Source: Ophiocordyceps camponoti-saundersi (nom. inval.) (Eukaryota > Ascomycota > Sordariomycetes > Hypocreales > Ophiocordycipitaceae). From it: a DNA stretch of 61,282 nt. A program made the translations under genes and the position numbers. Below are positions 1 through 13,300 of this stretch, one piece after another. The stretch spans positions 1-61,282 of the forward strand of contig PDHQ01000211.1 of NCBI GenBank assembly GCA_003339415.1. Direction: 5' to 3'. Positions within the stretch are counted from its first letter, which is position 1. Each line of letters opens with the position of its first letter. The notes under the pieces were generated by a model, which was not told the DNA's origin, searched no databases, and saw only the letters and a list, made by a program, of their open reading frames with translations.

Positions 1-145
<145 letters not shown>

Positions 146-939
146 GTAAGAAAATCCGCTACTTATTTTATAAGTTTAATTATACTAATATTTTTTTTTA
201 TTTATAAGGATATCTTAGCCTAATAAGTATAAGAGCTATCTTTAAGATATCGCCGCTACCGCTACCGCTGCTACTAACTCTATTATTACCGCTACTACTA
301 ATATTATAACTATTACTAAAAATAATAAAAATAATAAAGGCGATAATAGTAATAATAATAAAAACGGTAATAAAGATAGTAATAATATTAAGGGTAATAA
401 TAGGGGCCTCGGTTTAGAGGCAGATTTCCCGGTTTTTAGTTCTTAGTTTAAGGAATATTATAGCTATATATTAGCCTTAGGGGGTTATTACTATTTTACG
501 CCTCCTCCTCTTTTTTCTTCTTCTTTTACTCCTTTTCTTTTATCTTCTTAAGTAAGCCTTTTTTTTCTTAACCTAATTAGTAATTCGCTATATAAAACTC
601 GTTAATCTTATATTTAGGAGGGTAGCTTATTTATTATAAAGAAACGCGCTATTAATATTATTAGGTATTTCTTAAGTTATTATATAAAGAAGCTTTTAGC
701 TTAAGGCCCCTTATTAGCTTTCCCTTTCTCCTTCTCTTATTACGGTAAGTCTTTTTCTAACTTAACTAGCGGCTTTTGCTAATATTATATTTTCCTTAGC
801 TTACTTTACGGAAGAAGATATCCCGGGCTAAGACTCCCGCTCCCGCTCCCGCTCCTTCTCCTCCTCCCGCCCCCGCTACTAGCCCCGTTAATAACGAAAA
901 TAATAATAAAAGCGAGGATAAGGAAAATAATAATAATAA
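146..939. other. RIP-mutated A/T-rich DNA, no gene
   Basis: This stretch has stops in every frame. TpG/CpA are nearly absent: I see only isolated ones, such as TG at 269-270 and 778-779 and CA at 421. CpG survives in a CCGCTA-type patch near 250-275. A pyrimidine-rich run of repeated CTCCCG units lies at about 830-890. I recognise no protein remnant. It is probably part of an older element into which E1 inserted. Confidence 0.7.
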
Positions 940-944
940 TAAGG

Positions 945-1156
945 TATAATAGTTTTACTAAGAGTGCGATACTAAAGTAAGCTAAAGAGGAGTTATAATT
1001 AAAGCTATCGAAGAGAGGAAGGAGAGGGGAGAGAAGCCCCCCTCCTAAGCTAGCTATATACCCCGCGCGATAACTAAGCGCTATCAGGAAGACCTAAATA
1101 TATCCGCTATAATCCCCCTTATCTAGCTATAATTAGTTATAAACTAATCCCTTATA
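945..1156 (+). repeat. 5' LTR of E1
   Basis: A 212-bp repeat with a distinctive GAGAGGGGAGAGAAGCCCCC stretch and a CCCCGCG block near its middle. It differs from the 3' copy almost only by transitions (about one transversion by eye), which is RIP acting independently on the two copies. Confidence 0.93.
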
Positions 1157-2513
1157 TAGCCCTTTTCTTAAGCTAGCTAAGAAGGTAAAAGCGTAAGATA
1201 AAAAAGTTACGTATTACTATACTAGTAAGATACTCTATATAGTTCTTAGCTAATAGCTTAATAGCCTCCGTAAAAATAAAAATAAGAGGGCGGAAAAGCT
1301 TTCTTATAGCTTAAGGAATTAAACCTTAATTTTTATAAGGAAAATTCTAATAAGCTTAAAATTATAATATTACTTAAGGTAGGAAAAAATAAACTTATAT
1401 ATTAATAGTAAAAATTTACTTATATAGCTAGTATATAAAATTAAATAATATTATATTAGTTATAAGAAGCTTAGAAAATACTTTAATTATAGTAAATAGT
1501 AAAGCTAGCTATATATTTATTATTATATACTACTAGCGCTAATTTATAAGCTAAAGCGTAATATAATTATAATATATATTTACTAATAAATCTACGCGCT
1601 TAAGCTATATATAAACTATCCTTATATAAGGTAATATAATAAAGCTAAAAATTACCTAAGCTATAATATTTAGTATATACTTATCCCTTTTTACTTATTA
1701 TCCCCTTAATTAAAATACTTTAAATTTACTTTTAACTACCTTACTCTGCTTATAAAAAGCCTTAACTCTAATATCCTTATTTATTTATAAAGCTTCGAAT
1801 AATTACGCTTAAAATAACTAATTTAGTTATACTAATAGTAATATTAGCGCTTAGTAATATTAAAATAAGATTATATAAATAAGATATTTATTAAGTTAAT
1901 AAAAAAGGGGGGCGGTAAATTAACTTATATTTTAAGAATATTCTTAATATTAAATACCTTATCGAAGCCCCGGAGAAGATTAGTAAAATCTATATATACC
2001 GTAAGCTAATATTTATAATTAAGGCGCTTCTTAAGCTTTTTATATAGCTCGGAAAAGAGCAAAATAATATATACGTAATTAAACTAATAAGATAAATTAG
2101 CTTTAAAAAAAGTATATTCCTATCTCGTAACGTATTCTCTAAGGGACTTAGATAGCTTTTAATATATCCTAACTAAGTTTAAACTTATATAGCGTTCCTT
2201 ATAGCTTTTTCCTAAAAGCTTAAAAATATATATTAAGAAGGTATTAAGCTAATTTAAGAAGTTAATAACTAAAAAAATATATAGTAAGAATATTTACTAG
2301 AAAATACTAAGATAGGAAAAAATATAATAAAATTAAGCTTTAGGCTTGCTAATTACTATTCTATTAATAGTAAATTTCGTATATATAGTAGCTAACTATA
2401 AGTCTAAGCTAAAATAAGTAAGTAAAAGCTTAGATATAAGTAGAATTTAATAGCATTATTTTATAATAATCTTACTCTTATATTCGGTTTATAATAAGAG
2501 GAGCTTTAATTAA

Positions 2514-2725
2514 TATAATAATCTTATTAAGAGTATAATATTAAAATAAGCTAAAAAGGAGTTATAATTAAAGCTATCGAAAAGAGGAAAGAGAGGGGAG
2601 AGAAGCCCCCCTCCTAAGCTAGCTATATACCCCGCGTAATTACTAAGCGCTATTAGGAAGACCTAAATATATCCGCTATAATCCCCCTTATCTAGCTACG
2701 ATTAGTTATAAACTAATCTTTTATA
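2514..2725 (+). repeat. 3' LTR of E1
   Basis: A 212-bp partner of the repeat at 945-1156, ending immediately before the TAAGG target duplication. Confidence 0.93.
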
Positions 2726-2730
2726 TAAGG

Positions 2731-5559
2731 GGGCTTTTTAAGAATATCTATATTTTTATTATATTTAGTAAGAATATAAATATTATAATTAAGCTATAAT
2801 ACTAAAGTATATAAGGAAATAAAAACCTTATATATTTTATATAAAATATATACTTTTATACTAAACTTATATATTAACTTTTTAACTTTTAATTTTAGCT
2901 TATATAATATAATATATTATTATTAATATTTAATATTTACTAATAATAAAAAAAGCTAATAATATACTTTAAGCGGTAATTATAATAGCTTAGGCCTTAA
3001 TAATATTAGCTAAGCTTAAGCTTATATATAATAATACTCCTTTTATTATATAATTTATATCCCTTAATATTATTATATAAAATATAGAAAGCTAATTTAT
3101 TTTATTTAGAGAGTATATTAACGCTATCCTTAATACTACCCCCTCTTATAAGCTTTCGGGCTTTAAGGGGTTAGCTAATATTTTAATATTAGAGGAAAGA
3201 GTTATTATTTTAAAGCGTAACGCCGCTACTACCGCCGCTACCGCGCCCGTTACCGCCGCCGCTAAACTAATAACCCCGACGCTATTACGCCGCCGCTATT
3301 ACTTAGCTAGGGAGTTTTTATTTATAAAGAAGTAGCGCCGCTAAATATTATAAGGGAGGGGGGGGGGTTCCGCGCTTAAAAGTGCGTTTTTTAATATAAA
3401 TTCTCCGCTAGCTATTTTACTATATATTTTTTAATAATTTACTTATTATTATATATAGCTAGTTTATATAAAGCTTTAAAGTAATTAAAAGCTATAATAT
3501 TTTTAAGTTTTATTAGAGGTTTTTATATTAAGTTTTAATAACCTTTTTATTTAATAAAGACCTCTTTTCTCTTACTTTTACTTATTTTCTTTTATTTAGC
3601 TAAGACTATCTTTTTAATTTTCTATTTTTCTTCTCTATTAATTAATATTATAAGAGGCTATAAATTAGTAATTTCTTACCTAAGTAAAGGGTTTAAGGCT
3701 GCCCTTTTTAGTAAATTTACGCTAAAATAATTATAAGCTTTTATTAGTAATTTTATAAGTTTAATAAGGGAAGGGTTAATAACCTACGCTATTATAAACT
3801 TAGCGTTTTTCTAATTAAGCTTTTGTTTTAGTTATACGCTAAAGAAATTATATAAATTAAGCTAAACTTTATCGCTAACTTTTAACCTTTTATAAAAACG
3901 GGATAGGACCCGTTACTTAATCTTTCGCTCTTTACTATATATTTATTACTAAGAAGGAGTTAATAGCGCCCGCGGCGGCTTCGGCCGGGGCTTAAGGGGT
4001 AGGCGACGCGCTTATAGTCGTAGATAGGGGTATACGGGGACTAGGATAGTCCCTATAGCACCCCTAGTTCGGCTAAAAATAATATAATAATAGCGTTAGA
4101 ATAAGAGGAGAAGCGGAGTAAATATAGGACCTTTATAATAATAATATAAAGGAAGCTTATAATAAACTAGCCGCGGTAGTGCTTACCGCGGCGTTCTCTA
4201 ACGCTTAGAATATTATAATAGCTTTTAAAGCTAAACTTTATAAGAAATTTATAACCCCTTTAGATTAGAATATTACTTAACTTTTACTTAAAATTACTAA
4301 GTTAATTAAGAAAATAATTACTTAAGCTATATAGAAAATATTCTTATAAACTATTAGCCTTAATACTAGTCTAACTTAGCTATTATAAGCTTCTATAACT
4401 ATTACTAGTAATATAATAGTTAAACTTATTCTTAGTTACTCTAATAAAGAAGTTACTATATTTATAAAAAATATTATAATTAATATAAATACCTTATAGC
4501 CGATTTTATAAAAAATTATATAAGCCGCGAATACGGCTTTAAAATATAAAGCTATATTAGCCGCGAGATAACTCCTTAGTAAAAATATAGTAATTATATT
4601 TTATCTAGAATATAAGAAATAAGTAAGCTTAGTTAAGTAGATCCCTATTATCTTCGGTAAGGGGGCAGTCCGTAGCTAGAAAACCTTTTTTATTATAGCG
4701 AAAGGAGTATAAATAGGGGCCGCTTATAGTAACTAAGATATACTTTTATAGTAAATTAAGAAATATAATAAAGTTAATATCGCCTAAGTTTAAGCGCTCT
4801 AGCCTCGTAGCGAGGGAGCTACGTATACTTATATTATCTTAGAAATTACTAATATAACGAATACTAATAAACTTATATAAAATAACTTAATTATAAACGC
4901 TAAAATCTCTTATATAGAAGTTTATAATAATATAATATAACCTTAATAATATTACTAATATTACTAATATAAGTATATAATAAAATACTATTAAAAGTAG
5001 CTATATTATAGAATATATATAGCTATAGCGTATTTAGAAAAGGAGAGCGTATATCTAGCTTTTACTAAAACTAGTACTAAGAACTATATCTTATATAAAG
5101 GGAACTACGCCTTATAATCTTAAAACTACCTTACCGCGAAAGTATATTAAGACTAAGTATATAGTAACTATATATACTAATTTTATAAGTTTTAAAACTA
5201 CTCTTAACTAACTTAATCTTAAATTAGTAATAACTTTACTAAGGTTTAATCTTAGAAGCGGTTACGCGCGGCCTCTATATAGTTATAAGCTATACTTTAC
5301 TTTAATATAAACGATAAGCCCGCCCCGGTATTAAAGAGGGGCTAAGGCGGGAGCGGCGCTACCCCTAAACCCCGTAGCGGATAAGGTAGCGGTAAAGCTT
5401 AGGGAACTTATCCTCCCCCTCCTACCCCTTCCCCCTTTATTATACCCTTCTCCGCCCCCTCCCCCGCCCCTCTTTCCGCCCCCTCCTTTACCTTAATATA
5501 ATCGTAAACTTTTACCTTCCTTATTTTTAATAAATATTAAAACCTTTTTTTAAAATATA
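2731..5559 (+). other. RIP-mutated DNA, probably including ORF1 of the LINE downstream
   Basis: I see no intact frame here. GC-rich triplet patches survive (about 3217-3300, CCG/GCC units; about 3960-4030), as does a G run near 3358-3367. These are sites without CpA/TpG, so RIP left them. The stretch 3950-5500 lies directly upstream of a plus-strand endonuclease and reverse transcriptase, where the gag-like ORF1 of a Tad1/I-type LINE would be. I could not read a zinc knuckle with certainty. The 5' end of the LINE is undetermined. Confidence 0.5.
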
Positions 5560-8500
5560 TAAAAGCGTAATTATTTTATTTATATTACGCTTTATAGCCT
5601 TATTAGCTATAATCTTATTTATTTATAAAAACTATAATATAACTAATTTAAACGCTTTTTATTTCTTAATATCTTACTATATAAACTTATAAATTTTAGT
5701 AACTAAGTAATTCTTTATATTTATAAATAATTAAACCCCTCTTTTTAGATATTTCTTACCGTACCTAATATAGCTTCTATCTTTTTCTATATTATACCTT
5801 TATTATAAATTATATCTATTTACTTACTTTTATTAGTAATTTAGTCTAGCCCCTTTTTATAACGCGACTTTCTCTACCCTAACTTAACCCTAATAGCTAC
5901 CTTTTTATATAGCGATTTTAACCTCTACTACCCCTTATAAGACTATTACGAAAAGTCCTCCTTTAAAATAGCTAATTTCCTTAATCTTATAACTAACCTC
6001 TATCTTAAACTTATTATACCTCTAGGCGAAGTTACTTAGGAAATATATAATAAATAAACTAGTATTATTAACCTAGCCTAAGCTACGCTAAACTACCGCG
6101 TAATATACTAAGAAAATAACCTTAACTTTATTAGCTTCGACTATATTCTATAAATTATCTACGTAAATACTAACCTCCGCCTTAATATTATACTAACTAA
6201 AATTTAGCGCTCCTTTTACTTAAATATACTTATAGCTAAGGTATAAAATTAACTTAAGCCTAAACTATACTATACCTTTATATTTAAAAACCTAAAAAGA
6301 GTAATTATTTTATTATATAAATAGCTAAAAATAATAGTAAAGATTATAATACTATTACGCGTTTATATATACTTTATAATATAAAATTAGTAAAATTAGG
6401 CGATAACGGCTATTATAGCAGCTACTAAGTAGGCTTAAAAGTACTAAAAAGCTAACTTTACTAACTCTTACTAGTAAAATTATTAAGAAATAATAAAAGC
6501 GTAGAAGTTTACGATTAGCGTAGCCCGCTATAGCGCCTAGTATAATTTCCTTAATAATATCTTAATAAACTTAATAATATTTTAGATAATAAAACGTTAA
6601 GCTTAGCTTCGGAGCTAGGCCTTACTAAAGCTTATATATATACTAATATTATAGAAAAGCTTTAACTTAAACTTAGTATTTACTTTCTTAGATAAAGCGA
6701 TCTTATTTAGCTAGTAATTCTTCTTTACTCTTACCGCCTTAGCCCCTCCTTTTACCTTAGATAAACCTTTCCCTCCTTTTTATATTAAACGCTTAATTAT
6801 TACCGATAATATTTACTTTACCTTTTTCTTAATTACCTTATAAAAATCCGCCGGCCCTAATAAGATCTTAGTTAGGTTCTTAAAAAGATACGGACCCCCC
6901 CTTATCTAAGTTTTCTAAAAAATCTTTTAAGGCTATATTAATAGTAGCTATTTCCCGTTACGATTTAAAGCTTCTAATATTATAATTATCTATAAAGTAA
7001 GTAAACTACCGGCTATATATTATACCCCGGGTAAGTATAAGCTAATTTCGCTCCTTAATATAATAAGGAAAGTTCTAAAAATAATTATTACTAGGAAAAT
7101 AATATTTATAGCGGAAATAGCTAATATCCTCCTAAATAGCTAAATAAGTAATAAGCTATAACGCTTTACTAATACTATAATTTTTATACTTATTAAAATT
7201 ATTAAAATTATCTAAAATTAAAGCGGCACCGCCTCGCTCCTTTTACTAAACTTTATTAAAGCTTTTAATTATATTTCTTATAATAAGCTAATAATTATTT
7301 TTAATTACCTAAGCTTTCTTAAATAAGTTATAATATTTATTTATTCTTATCTTATTACTAAAACCTCGTAACTTAAATTTAATTATAAGCTTAGTAACGC
7401 TTTTTTAATTTAATAAAGGGTTCCCTAAAAGTCCCCTATATTACTAGTTCTTTTCTTATTATATATATCTTTACTATATTAATATTTAAACTTAATAACT
7501 AAATTACTTATAGTAAGCTTCGCTAATAATACTAATATATTTAATATTAGATATAATAGGGCCTAGGTACTCCTTTAACTTAAGCGGGCGTAGCGAATTT
7601 ATAAATAATAAGCTCTTAAGTATAAAATAACTTTTTAGCTAGCTAAAAGCGAGTTAATATATTTTACGAAAGCTAGGAAAATAGATATAACTTAGCTTTA
7701 GCTTAATATAGAGATAGTTTAGCTTATATAAAAAGCGAGATTTTTAAGGGTTTAGCTATATTATAAATTCTAATAAAAATCCTACCTTTTAAAACTCGCT
7801 ATTAAACTTAAGCGCTAATATTTAGCCCTTATTAGAATTATTATATTAATATAAGGTTATACCTTATTAAGAGTAAAAAAGGTTTATACTAAAGCTATTA
7901 AATTAGCGATTATATTTAGTATATTTTAGTTCGCCCCGCTTATATAATTAAGGGGGAAACTATATAGCTTTATTATAAAAGCGCTAGCTATAAAATAGTT
8001 TAAATATTTAAAAGTTATTACCGGAGCTTATAAGGCTACCTCTTTTTACTATATCGAAATAAAAGCTTTTATCCCCCCCCTTAACTTATACCTTACTTAT
8101 TAGATAGCTCGCACTTACTACCGCTTTTAATATATAAGTATAGTAAACCTTATCTATATTATAATAAAGAAGGCTACTAAGTAAGTTAGATATAGGTATA
8201 AGGGGCGCCCCTATTAATAAAGATATTAAGTATTATAAGATTTAAAGGAATTTTATAAAATATAGACTAAACCTAAACTAGAGGCTAAATATATATAATA
8301 TAACTTTAATATTAAACTCCGAGAAAAGTAGCTCCTTTAATAATATTCCCGAAAAAGTAAGCTTAAGAAGTATAAGTAATCTTATAGCTACCCCGTTAAT
8401 AAACCGCTATAGCTTAAAGCTAAGACCGCTTTACGTATTTACGAAAGACTTCCTAAGTTTATTAGTATAGCACTTATATAACTTCGAACTAGATATATTA

Positions 8501-8700
8501 AGCTTAATTCCTTTCTCTAAGCTTATAAGGTCCCTAAGGTAGTTTTAAGACGCTACCCTTATAATAATAATAATAAGACTATACCGTATATCTTTCTTAA
8601 CTATACCTTTACTTATAAAAATAGGCCTCTCTTCGATATTAATTAGTAACTAATATAAGACTAGCGTAACTTTATTAAAGCGCTTAATAACTTTTAATTT
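5560..8700 (+). mobile_element. Tad1/I-like LINE retrotransposon relic (endonuclease and reverse transcriptase)
   Basis: Read on the plus strand, allowing for C-to-T and G-to-A damage, this is ORF2 of a non-LTR retrotransposon. An AP-endonuclease-like domain gives SDFNLYYPL at about 5911-5937 (family motif GDFNLHHPLW) and INLA-ATLNYRV from about 6067 (family IDLTWA). The reverse transcriptase starts near 6840 (KSAGPN, family KSPGPDG), continues through YKLISLLN near 7036 (family YRPISLLN) and LLLLNFIKAFNYIS near 7240 (family DISKAFDTVSH). It then reaches the catalytic FADD box, now F-A-N-N, at 7519-7530. A post-RT segment with KVITGAYKAT at 8011-8040 matches the Tad1/I-type linker. Many TAA/TAG stops interrupt it, so it is dead. 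Ends are approximate. Confidence 0.85.
6840..7900 (+). pseudogene. LINE reverse transcriptase domain, RIP-inactivated
   Basis: This is the core of the LINE above. The catalytic FADD at 7519-7530 reads FANN because GATGAT became AATAAT; both TpG steps are exactly RIP targets. Gln and Trp codons appear as TAA/TAG. The order of RT blocks is normal and no frameshift was needed over the part I translated, so point mutation rather than indels destroyed it. Confidence 0.85.
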
Positions 8701-11700
8701 ATAGCTAAACTTATACGCTAGTTTCTTTTACTTAAATAATTATACTAATTTAACTTTATAATATTACTTTACGAAGGTAAAATAAATAAAGGAGACGGGG
8801 CCTTTAGCCCCGTAATAAATATATAAAAGCTACTTTATAGTAATAACCTTATTATTTATCTTACTAGCTATTTACCTAGCCCCGAAGCTAGATTATTTTA
8901 ATTATATATAAGGTATTAATTTAACTATATAAAGCGCGGAACTAACTATATTTATTATAGCCGCGGCCTCGGCCGCGGCCTTAACTTTAACTATAATTAT
9001 AAGCGCGAATTAAAGCTACTTACTTTTTTTTTACTATTAGCTCCTTCTCCTTACTAAATATAATATAGTTACTAATTAGCGTTATAAAGTTTTTATTATT
9101 AAATATATTATTAACCGAACTATCTTAAATAAAATTAAAGATCTCCTTATAAGGAGGCGGCGCGGTTATAATATAAGCGCTAATAATATCCTCCCTAGCG
9201 GTAAAAGTAATTTTAACGCTTAGGGTAAAAATAATCTTAAGCTTACTAAGCTTATTAGCTTTTAACTCGGACTTAAACTTAATAAGTATTAGGGCGGAAG
9301 CGGAATTAATAATAGGAGGCGGAGTATAAAAAATAGGGGGACGATTAGTAGAAGATAAGCTTCCTTATAAGCGCGCTTTATTCTTAATAGTATAGCGGAT
9401 ATAATATAGCTTCTTAGTTAATTATTTAAAAAAGTTAATTACTTATATATAGAAAATACGCTACTTTTATATTTAAGCTAATATAGTAATAATAAGTTAG
9501 TTAGCGCTAGTTAAACCTTTAGTTATATTAATAATAAAATCCTCCCCGATAATAGGAGGCTATAAGCTTTAAAATAGTATACGGCTAGTAGCCGCTTATA
9601 TAACTTAATTAGCGTAAATATTATTATAACGCGCGATAACGCGTACCTTTTTAACGCGCTAAATTATATTATTCTACTACGCTTATTAGTATAAGATATA
9701 TTACGGACTTAATATAACCCTAATATTATTTACTATTTAAGCGTTATAATTAAAGCTTAGCTAGCGGGTAACCTTAACTATAGCGCGAATAGCTTCGGCT
9801 ATAGCGGGATTATTAATTAGCTAATACTTAGTATAATTATTCGCGTATTTAATATAGGCCGCGCTTAGATAATTTACCTTAGTTATTAGCAAATATAGAT
9901 ATACGCCGGAGCTAAGTATTTACTTTTTTATACCTAATAAAAGTTATTAAAACTAATAAGCGTATTAATATACCCTGCGTAAGATACCGCTTAAGGAAAG
10001 TTAAGTTTAGCGGGTATTTTACTCCGGTATAAGTTAGCTACGGACTAGTTACGCGCGCTAAGGATTACTTATATAGTTAAAATTACTAAAAAAATAATAA
10101 GATAACGATAGCCCGCTTATACTAGTAAAAGCGACCCCCCCCTTTTTTATATATTTTTAGGCCTTAAGTTACTAATTTATAAAAACTAACTTCTTAATTA
10201 GGAAAGCTTCCCGATTAGGAAAACTTAAAAAAGGGGTATATACCGAAGTATATATTATACGTAAAAGAGGTATATAGCTATATACCTAAAAGTTAAGTAA
10301 TATATACTTAGAAGCTAGGGAGGTATATACTAGTATATATAAGTAATATATACCGCCGCTATTATTATCTTTTCCTTATCTTATCTATCTTTCCTTATCT
10401 TTCCTTATATTATATAGTATTACCGTAACCGATAGTTACTTTTTTTATACGTATAGAGCGCCTAGCCCGGCCCCGAGCCGGACGCGGTCTTACTATATAG
10501 TAGGGGGTTTTACCTCTTTTAAGAGGGTTTTTCCTACTTAACTTACTGCCGAGGTTCTAGCAGCTACTTTTATAGCCTCTAGAGTACTATAATAATAATA
10601 ATAATATCGCTAACCTTAAAATATTTAGCTACTTATTAATTCTTATTAGCTTAAAACTCTTAAGTTTATAAAGATAAGGTATTAGTAGCTTAATAAAAGT
10701 TTATTACTTACTATAATTATTTTATAAAATCCTTAGCTTAGCTTTTAAAATTCCTTATTAATACTTATAAAATATTTAAGTTTAATAATATTATTATAAG
10801 AGCTTAAAACTTATAAGTTATAAAAAATAGCGTTATTTTTATAGTTAAGTAAACTTTATTATTTAATATAAGCTAAGCTATAGGAAGCTATTTATCTTAA
10901 TTATTTTAATTATAAGAGATTACTATTTAAAAGTAAGCTTATATATCTTAATTAACTTTTTTATATCTTTTACTAGTTTATAGATAATAAGCTAATTAGT
11001 ATTTAATTAATCTTATAAAGTTAATAAAGATAACTTTAAAACTCGCTTATTTAATTTACTCTTTTATTACTTATAATAGTGCTTAGCTATTAGTAAAATT
11101 ATATAAAATATTAGAGAAACCGCTTTATATAGAATAAGGCGTTTATTAAGGGTATTAGTTTAAATAGAATCTCCTTACTTAGTCGGTTTTTAATTACTTA
11201 TAAGTGCTTATTTCCGCGTTTAGTAAGTAGGAAATTTATTATAAAGTTTATTTATATATATTAGTAAAATTAATCTAAAATAAGTAATAACTTAAGGAGA
11301 GTAGCTTAGTATTATTTCTAAGCTTTAGTTTTACTATAAGTATTATAGTTCTTAAGGAATTAATAAATATATTATTATTAAAATAGCTAAAAGAAATCGT
11401 AAGTTATAAGAGCTATTATACCTTCCCTTTTAAGGTAACTAACTAAGGCTAAATTATAAGTTATTTAAATAAGATAATTCTATAATATATTAAGCGGGGA
11501 GGCTAGTGCTTTCTTAAAGTCTTCTATTATAATAACCGGAGCTCTTAAAACTTAAAGCTTATTATAAAAATATAGTTTTCCCTTAGCGTTAATATAATAA
11601 TTTATAATTTAAACTTTAAGCTATAACTTTAAAAAGAGAAAGCAGTCTCTTTATATTATAGTTTAATATACTTTTTAGAAAACTAAGTTTTATAATACTA

Positions 11701-11899
11701 TCCTATTTTAAAGTTCCTAAAGCTTATTATTAGAGAAGACTCGAGTTTCTAGTAAAGTATTATATTATAAATTTATAGCGTTTTTTATAGCTATGCTTAT
11801 ATTTTATTATCTATCTTCTCTTTCCTCCTTTTCTAAGATATTAGTAAGGTCCCTTAAAATATTAATTACCGTAGCTTATAAGTAGAATTATAAGGCTTT
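8701..11899. other. RIP-mutated intergenic/transposon DNA
   Basis: Nothing here could be assigned. It should hold the 3' end of the LINE on the left and, on the right, the integrase end of the minus-strand Gypsy element. A 20-bp perfect palindrome lies at 10268-10287. A GC-rich stretch at about 10455-10490 is unusual for the block. No LTR pair was found flanking the Gypsy pol. Confidence 0.5.
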
Positions 11900-13300
11900 T
11901 TTAGGAATTATCTATATAAAATAAGCGTCTTCTTTCTTTATAGTTAAGGGTTTATCCTAATCCTTACGAAAAAAGGCGTCTAAAACTATAGCTTATTTAT
12001 TAAGTTAATAATAAATTTTAAAATTAAATTATAATAAGTACTTAGCTTAACGCGCTTATTATTTATTATTCTAAATATCTAATAATTACTAATATCTCTT
12101 TATTATATATAAAATAGTTATATTTAGCTATATTTATTTTTATAGAAAAGAACGCTACTAGTTATTTCTATCTATCTTATTTCTAGTAAAGATAACCTCT
12201 TATAATATAGGCGCTAATATTTACTTTTAAAAACGTAAAGTCTTAGAAGTTTTATTTTACTAGTAAAGGGGATCTTATAAATAGATTCTTAACTTCCTAA
12301 AAAGCTTACTCCTAATCTAAGCTTTAGATAAACTTAACCCCTTTCTTTATTAAGTTTATTAATAGTTCTATTACCTTAGTAAAATCTATAATAAAGAGTT
12401 AGTAAAAGTTAGCAAAACTTAGGAATCTGCGAAAGCCTTTAAGGGAAGTTAGCGTAGCTTAGTTAATAATTATCTTAATCTTTTCTAAGTTTACTTAAAG
12501 CTTAATTCCCGCTAATATTATAAATCTTAAGTATTTTACCTTTTTAACTATAAATTTGCACTTATCTAAGTTTAGATAAAGCTTATATTTTTAAAGCTTA
12601 TAAAGAACTAAGTATACTTTATAAAAATAGTCCTTTTTAATACCGTTAAAGTAAATAATAATATTATTAATATAAGCTAAGTAAAACTTATTAAGATATA
12701 GCTAAAAAATATTATTAATATATTTTTAGAAGGTAGTAAAGGCTTTTATAAGTTTAAATAAAGTAACTATTTATTCGAAGAGGCTATATTAAGTCCTAAA
12801 CGCTATTTTCTATTCTTCTCCTTTAGTAATTTATACTTTATAAAAAGCTTATATAAGATCTAGCTTTATAAGCTATTAAAACTTAGCTAGTAACTAAAAA
12901 ATATTACTAAGTAAAAAGAGCGGATATTTATCTAAAATTATAATTACGTTTAATATATAAAAGTTTATATAAAATTATAATTCTTTTTTAGGTTTCCTTA
13001 TAAAAAGGACGAAGGTATTTATAAGTAAGCTATTAGGTTAAATAAAGCTTTTCTAAAAAAAAATCTTATAATATTTTTTTAAAAATAAGTAATTCCTCCC
13101 TTAATATATTATAAAGGGGGCTAAATAAGATTTAAAATTCTCTACTATTTACTTTTTTCTTAAGCGGTATATAGTAATTTATACCTTTTTTATATAAGTT
13201 TAACTTATCCGCTTCTTACTTACGGAAAAGGGGAAATATATTATAGAATTCTATTAGGATTTATTCTTATAATTAGTTATTTATTAAGGGAATCTTATCT
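11900..13300 (-). mobile_element. Ty3/Gypsy pol relic: reverse transcriptase and RNase H
   Basis: On the minus strand, reading from about 13,030 down, the translation follows a Gypsy reverse transcriptase: LFIRKPKKELQFYIDFYILN (family IKKPDGSLRFCVDYRALN), then FRTQYSLFE, then AYINNIIIYF. The catalytic YIDD is changed to YINN at 12663-12674, again by TG to TA at GATGAT. It continues with KLYLNLDKCKF (about 12,545-12,600) and GFRRFL (12421-12440), the typical start of the connection to RNase H. An RNase H C-terminal segment is suggested near 11,950-12,040. Stops occur at Gln/Trp positions. The gag side should lie at 13.3-15.6 kb and the integrase below 11.9 kb; neither was confirmed and no LTRs were found. 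Confidence 0.85.

Larger units (their letters stand above)
945..2725 (+). mobile_element. LTR-bounded non-autonomous element, copy E1
   Basis: Two 212-bp direct terminal repeats (945-1156 and 2514-2725) enclose about 1.36 kb. Both start TATAATA and end TTATA, as expected if original TG...CA ends became TA...TA by RIP. A perfect 5-bp target duplication TAAGG lies outside (940-944 and 2726-2730). Right after the 5' repeat the sequence TAGCCC could be a RIP-altered TGG-type primer-binding site. A purine-rich AAGAGGAG lies just before the 3' repeat, suggesting plus orientation. The interior is too short for gag-pol and shows no recognisable protein, so the element was probably mobilised in trans. 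Copies E2 and E3 are the same family. Boundaries are seen in sequence; autonomy and orientation are inferred. Confidence 0.93.

Noticed and set aside
10268..10287. 20-bp perfect palindrome as an operator
   Set aside because: It is made almost entirely of TATA-type bases in very A/T-rich DNA, where palindromes arise easily, and there is no gene nearby.
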